Origin: Arsenophonus sp046530765
GTDB taxonomy: Bacteria; Pseudomonadota; Gammaproteobacteria; Enterobacterales; Enterobacteriaceae
Assembly: GCA_046530765.1 (NCBI GenBank)
Contig: JBHEQS010000008.1
Span: 1 to 64,000 of the forward strand
Reading direction: 5' to 3'
Length of the DNA: 64,000 bases
Positions 59,800 to 64,000 of this stretch are shown in pieces. The notes under the pieces were generated by a model. That model made no database searches. It saw only the letters and a list, made by a program, of their open reading frames with translations, and had not been told where the DNA came from. Each line of letters opens with the position of its first letter. Position 1 is the stretch's first letter. Made by a program: the position numbers and the translations under genes.

Positions 59800-60951
59800 T
59801 TATTGGTGTTCAGATAAAGATGTTTTTAATGTTCGCCTTGTTCGATCAATAATATTTCCTGTTAATTGTCCGCATGCAGCATTAATATCATCTCCTCTAG
59901 TTTTTCGAACAATAGTAATAAATCCATATTCCATTAATATTTTTGCAAAACGATCGATTCGACTATTAGAAGAGCAGCTGTAAATGGCACCAGGGAATGA
60001 ATTCCAAGGAATTAAATTTATTTTGCTAGGCGTGCCCTTAAGACACTTGGCTAACTGATGTGCATTTTTTATGGTATCATTTATACCATTTAACATAACA
60101 TATTCAATAGTAATACGTCCATGGTTAGCATTAGATTTAGTTAGATAATTCCTAGCACTATCCAATAAAGCTTCAATGTTATATTTTTTATTAATAGGTA
60201 CAATTTTGTCACGAATTTCGTTAGTCGGTGCATGTAATGATATAGCTAAAGCAACATCAATCATATCGCCTAATTTGTTAAGTGCAGGTACAATGCCAGA
60301 AGTTGATAAAGTTACCCTTCGTTTTGATAACCCAAACCCAAAATCATCCATCATTATTTCAAGTGCCGGAATAACATTACTTAGATTTAATAGAGGCTCT
60401 CCCATCCCCATCATCACAATATTTGTAATTGGATTGAGATTGCTAGATTTTAAAGATCCAATAATTTTAGTTACAAGCCATACTTGCCCTATTATTTCTG
60501 AAACACGTAAATTACGATTAAATCCTTGTTGTGCTGTTGAGCAAAACTTGCACTCAAGAGCACATCCAGCTTGAGAAGAGACGCAAAGAGTCACTCGATT
60601 ATTTTCAGGAATATACACTGTCTCAACTTCTTGTTTGCCTACCATGATTGACCATTTAATGGTTCCATCAATTGATCGCTGTTCTTGTATAATTTCAGGC
60701 GCTTTAATTTCAGCAATTCTTTTTAATTTAGCACAAAGATCTTTATTAATATTTGTCATCAAATTAAAATCATCGCAAGAGTGGTGATAAATCCATTGCA
60801 TTACCTGATTGGCTCGAAATGGTTTTTCTCCAATATCAGAAAAGAATTGTTGCATTTGTTTGCGATTCATATCTAACAAATTAAGTTTTGGCAATTTAGT
60901 AACACAAGATAAAAAACTTTTATAATCAATTGTTGTTTTATATTGAAACAT
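59800..60951 (-). CDS. rlmN: Dual-specificity 23S rRNA/tRNA adenine-C2 methyltransferase RlmN
   Basis: RlmN is a radical-SAM enzyme that methylates C2 of A2503 in 23S rRNA and A37 in some tRNAs. The 383 residues (E. coli 384) have the cluster motif CxxxCxxC at Cys130, Cys134 and Cys137. The two catalytic cysteines are kept, Cys123 in TLCVSS and the methyl-carrying one in NAACGQ near 360. MMGMGEPLLN and TLSTSGIVPAL are further family signatures. The first 20 or so residues are not conserved with E. coli. It follows ndk after 160 bases. Confidence 0.97.
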   Translation of the reverse strand: MFQYKTTIDYKSFLSCVTKLPKLNLLDMNRKQMQQFFSDIGEKPFRANQVMQWIYHHSCDDFNLMTNINKDLCAKLKRIAEIKAPEIIQEQRSIDGTIKWSIMVGKQEVETVYIPENNRVTLCVSSQAGCALECKFCSTAQQGFNRNLRVSEIIGQVWLVTKIIGSLKSSNLNPITNIVMMGMGEPLLNLSNVIPALEIMMDDFGFGLSKRRVTLSTSGIVPALNKLGDMIDVALAISLHAPTNEIRDKIVPINKKYNIEALLDSARNYLTKSNANHGRITIEYVMLNGINDTIKNAHQLAKCLKGTPSKINLIPWNSFPGAIYSCSSNSRIDRFAKILMEYGFITIVRKTRGDDINAACGQLTGNIIDRTRRTLKTSLSEHQ

Positions 60952-61111
60952 TTTTATTGCCTCATTTTTATACTTTTCAGCATAAAATTATATGTCTTAT
61001 AATAATTAATTATATTTACTGGTAATTAAATATTATTTTTTTTGTAAAATATTATCATCAGATCATAAATTTATAATAAAAATAATTTAATTAGACATTA
61101 TATTTATTATC

Positions 61112-61528
61112 TCATATAAATTTCATTTTTATTAAAAAAAAAGCAATTTCTCGCTCTGCAGCGTATACAGAATCCGAGCCATGCACGGTATTGGCAATAA
61201 CGCTATCAGAATAATCAGCTCGCAATGTTCCAATTAATGCCTTGGTATAATCTGTAGCTCCCATTAAATCACGATAACGACGGATAACATCTTTTCCAAC
61301 TAAAACTTGTAACATAATTGGTGCTGAGATCATAAATTTGATTAATGTATCAAAAAAAGGTTTGCCATTGTGCTCAAAATAAAAATCTGAAGCCTGATCA
61401 TAACTTAAATGTACCATTTTTGCAGCAATAATTTTAAAGCCAGATTGCTCTAAACGAGAATAAATCACACCAATTATGTTCTTTTTAACAGCATTTGGCT
61501 TAATAATAGAAAATGTACGCTGAATCAT
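61112..61528 (-). CDS. ndk: Nucleoside diphosphate kinase
   Basis: Ndk balances nucleoside triphosphate pools by phosphate transfer through a phospho-histidine. The 138 residues (E. coli 143) begin MIQRTFSIIKPNAV and keep the active-site His116 in HGSDS, with RRYRDLMGAT and TLRADYSDS. The C-terminus is a few residues shorter and more hydrophobic than in E. coli (ending FFLIKMKFI). It heads the minus-strand cluster ndk-rlmN-rodZ-ispG-hisS-yfgM-bamB-der. Confidence 0.97.
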   Translation of the reverse strand: MIQRTFSIIKPNAVKKNIIGVIYSRLEQSGFKIIAAKMVHLSYDQASDFYFEHNGKPFFDTLIKFMISAPIMLQVLVGKDVIRRYRDLMGATDYTKALIGTLRADYSDSVIANTVHGSDSVYAAEREIAFFLIKMKFI

Positions 61529-62211
61529 AATTATGAATCCTTTTATTTGTTATTTTCTATAAAACTCTGTCATTACATTAATACTCTTTAGTCAAGAAAA
61601 TTATTATTATTTTTATCAATGATAAATAGCTAAGTATTTATGAATATTTGAAATTCAATTACTAACTTGATAATAAAGTTAGTTAATTTTTTATTTTAGA
61701 TTAAATCACATTTTTAAAAAATTTAAAACAATAAATATAAATACAAAATAATTTCTTAACAATTATATATTCAACTTTAAATAAATTTAAATATTATAAA
61801 ATTATCTGATATAAACAATGTTTTAATTTATGTAAAAAATAATTTTAATAGAAATAGTGACTACTTTCTATCTTTAAATTTATTTAAAATAACACTGATT
61901 AGATTTATGAAGTACATTTAGATAGATTATTATTAGATTGATTTTATAGTCAGAAAAATACTACATATTATATACTGATTAATTCATTTAAAAATCAGAA
62001 AATTATTTGTAATGTATAACATATTTATATCTATTATTAGTAGTAAGTAAATAAATTTATTTTTTTTGCATAACATAAAATATGAAAATAAAAAGATAAG
62101 TTATTAATGTAACAATTTATTTCTTTTAGTTTTTATAATACCTACTTATTATTAAGTTAAATTATGTATTTATTAAAGATATAAAATTAAACTTTATATG
62201 TTGATTTCAAT

Positions 62212-62251
62212 AATATGTAAGATTTTTATAATTAAAAAAATCTTACATATT
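62212..62251. repeat. Inverted repeat, 16-bp perfect arms
   Basis: AATATGTAAGATTTTT pairs perfectly with AAAAATCTTACATATT around an 8-base loop. It looks like an orphan terminator. Confidence 0.65.
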
Positions 62252-62574
62252 TCATAAGTCTTATCTCTATTTTATGTAATAATAACTAATAACGTTTTAA
62301 GTGAATAATAAATTAAAACACATTACAATTAATATTTTTCTTGAAAATTATATTGAAGTAGCAGTTCTTATAATTTAAGTACTTAATTAACATTAATTAT
62401 TATTATTTATCTACTCGTTTGCAACTGTAAGTAATTACATCTAAAATAGTTATGAATTATTTAAAAAATTATTATTACATTAAAAATAACAAGAGAGTAT
62501 ATTGATATTATCAAAAATAATTATATTTTTAATTTTTAATAAATATTTAGTTATTTTAATAATGTGTCTAAATT

Positions 62575-62605
62575 TTTTATAAAAAATAGTCTATTTTTTA
62601 TAAAA
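62575..62605. repeat. Inverted repeat, 15-bp arms, 1-base centre
   Basis: TTTTATAAAAAATAG, then T, then its exact reverse complement. No gene adjoins it. Confidence 0.7.
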
Positions 62606-62862
62606 TTAATTTTAAATAAATCTAAATGATTAATCAATTATTTTAATATATATTTAATCTTTAAATTATAAATACTTTGCAAATTATTGATTGTTAATTT
62701 ATATATAACTAATCAAAATTAAAAGAACATGATAGTATAAAAACAATATAAAATCTATTCGTAGTTGCAATGAATAATTAATTATAACATAACTTAATAT
62801 AAGTATTCAGCATATAGTTTATAGCAGTATTTTAAACATATCTTCAAAGTAAGCATAACAAA

Positions 62863-62897
62863 TTTATTTCTTATTTTCATATAAAATAAGAAATAAA
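62863..62897. repeat. Inverted repeat, 15-bp perfect arms
   Basis: TTTATTTCTTATTTT pairs with AAAATAAGAAATAAA around CATAT. No gene adjoins it. Confidence 0.7.
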
Positions 62898-63501
62898 ATA
62901 AAACTTATAGTATGTACTTGTATTATGATTTTATCATCAAATGATATATGAAAGTAATTTTCTACGTTTTAGAAATTACTAATAACAATAATGACGATTA
63001 ATTAATACATTAATATATATTAAAGAAATTATATAAAATCATGCAAAACATAATGGTTCTTGGTCTATCAACGTCAATGTTGAAATAAAGTTATATGTTA
63101 TATGAAAATTAAACAAGATCTACATGACATAATCTTATACTTACTCTTAAGCAACTCTTAAGCAAGAATTAATTCTACAGAGAGATCAATGCTTTAGTTT
63201 ATAATTTACAAAATTAAGTTATTGTTGATTAATAGATTGTAATTTATAAAAATTTATTTGAAACTATTAATGCAGTAAAATACTTATTTATAATAATATA
63301 TTATTTAATTTTACAATACTAAATATAGTTATTAATAAAAATTGATATTAATTACAATATTTATATAAAAAATTACCAATAAAGTAATTTAAATTCAGAT
63401 ATAGATAGATCATTACTAAATAACTTATTTGTTATTAGATAATTTATAAATAACATAATTTGAATTATTAATATGCAGAATACAATATCTTTATCTTTAT
63501 A

Positions 63502-63535
63502 AATAAATTTTATTAATATATTAATAAAATTTATT
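63502..63535. repeat. 34-bp perfect palindrome
   Basis: AATAAATTTTATTAATA is joined directly to its exact reverse complement, all A/T, in the terminal spacer. Confidence 0.8.
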
Positions 63536-64000
63536 ACAATTAATTATTAGTTTCTTTCACATATATCTATCTGATATTGTTTTATAGATTTTATATCTTG
63601 CAAAATATTATGCTTCTTGATCTTAGATCTATTAAATTCTTATACCATAATGAAATAGATAATTTAATTTAAAAATAATCGTGTTTCCAGTTTAGTTTTA
63701 TTAAATATAGAATGAATATATTGTTTACAATCTAGTTAATTAAAAGAAAATATTGGTGTACGGTATGATTTGATAGATGTTAAAAGTTACTAAACAATGT
63801 GTTTATCTTTAAATATAACTTTTGGGTTTTATTAAATAAATCTGCTCTAAAATAAAACATTAAAATATTGTTTAGATAGTATCTCATTGAATTAACAAAA
63901 TAAATATACTAACATAAATTTAGAAATTAATTTAAATATATCTCTTGATTATGTAAAAATTTTACTTTTATAACTTTTTTTATTTTTTATGGAAGTAATT

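Larger units (their letters stand above)
61529..64000. other. Non-coding spacer after ndk to the window end
   Basis: About 2.5 kb with no gene on either strand. It includes the ndk promoter and many inverted repeats: 61661-61683 (8 bp, loop 7, then a T-run, an orphan plus-strand terminator), 62212-62251, 62575-62605, 62863-62897 and 63502-63535. pbpC, the E. coli neighbour of ndk, is not recognisable. Confidence 0.75.

Overview
The window comes from the chromosome of a strongly AT-rich, genome-reduced gammaproteobacterium. Every recognisable protein is closest in length, motifs and gene order to Enterobacterales such as E. coli. Coding regions cover only about 38 kb of the 64 kb. The rest is A/T spacer with almost no reading frames, including deserts of about 5.5 kb (38456-43975) and 4.4 kb (46816-51192). 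This points to a host-restricted insect endosymbiont still losing genes (Arsenophonus, Riesia or Wigglesworthia-like in style). That placement is inference; the sequence alone does not name the genus. No insertion sequence, phage, CRISPR array, rRNA gene or transposase is visible.

Layout. 1-740: an 8-bp tandem array, then pabA. 1849-4956: a 52-bp perfect palindrome, then murB-birA (overlapping) facing coaA. 5242-5637: a tRNA promoter and the cluster Thr(UGU)-Tyr-Gly(UCC)-Thr(GGU); tufB, which follows in E. coli, is gone. 7173-19269: the ancestral secE-nusG-rplK-rplA-rplJ-rplL-rpoB-rpoC block, intact, with its rplL/rpoB attenuator and a terminator after rpoC. 20764-27084: hemE, yjaH and purHD, with the thi genes, rsd, nudC, nfi, yjaG and hupA of this locus missing. 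29501-38455: priA, rpmE, metJ, a metL reduced to its aspartokinase half, and ppc; metB is missing. 43840-46815: uvrC-pgsA-tRNA Gly(GCC)-Cys-Leu(UAA) on the minus strand. 51193-61528: hemF facing der-bamB-yfgM-hisS-ispG-rodZ-rlmN-ndk, the E. coli order. 61529-64000: spacer.

Functions kept are transcription and translation, replication restart and repair (priA, uvrC), peptidoglycan and shape (murB, rodZ, aspartokinase for diaminopimelate), outer-membrane assembly and secretion (bamB, yfgM, secE), phospholipid and isoprenoid synthesis (pgsA, ispG), CoA, biotin ligation, a folate step (pabA), heme (hemE, hemF), purines and anaplerosis (ppc).

The most unusual signal is structural. The window holds many perfect or near-perfect inverted repeats, several with no loop (up to 52 bp). 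One lies inside coaA, where the second arm has replaced otherwise conserved codons, and one runs out of the 3' end of a tRNA-Thr gene. This suggests that palindrome-forming template switching goes unrepaired here. Some of the hairpins are simply terminators, a few of them orphaned by loss of their genes.
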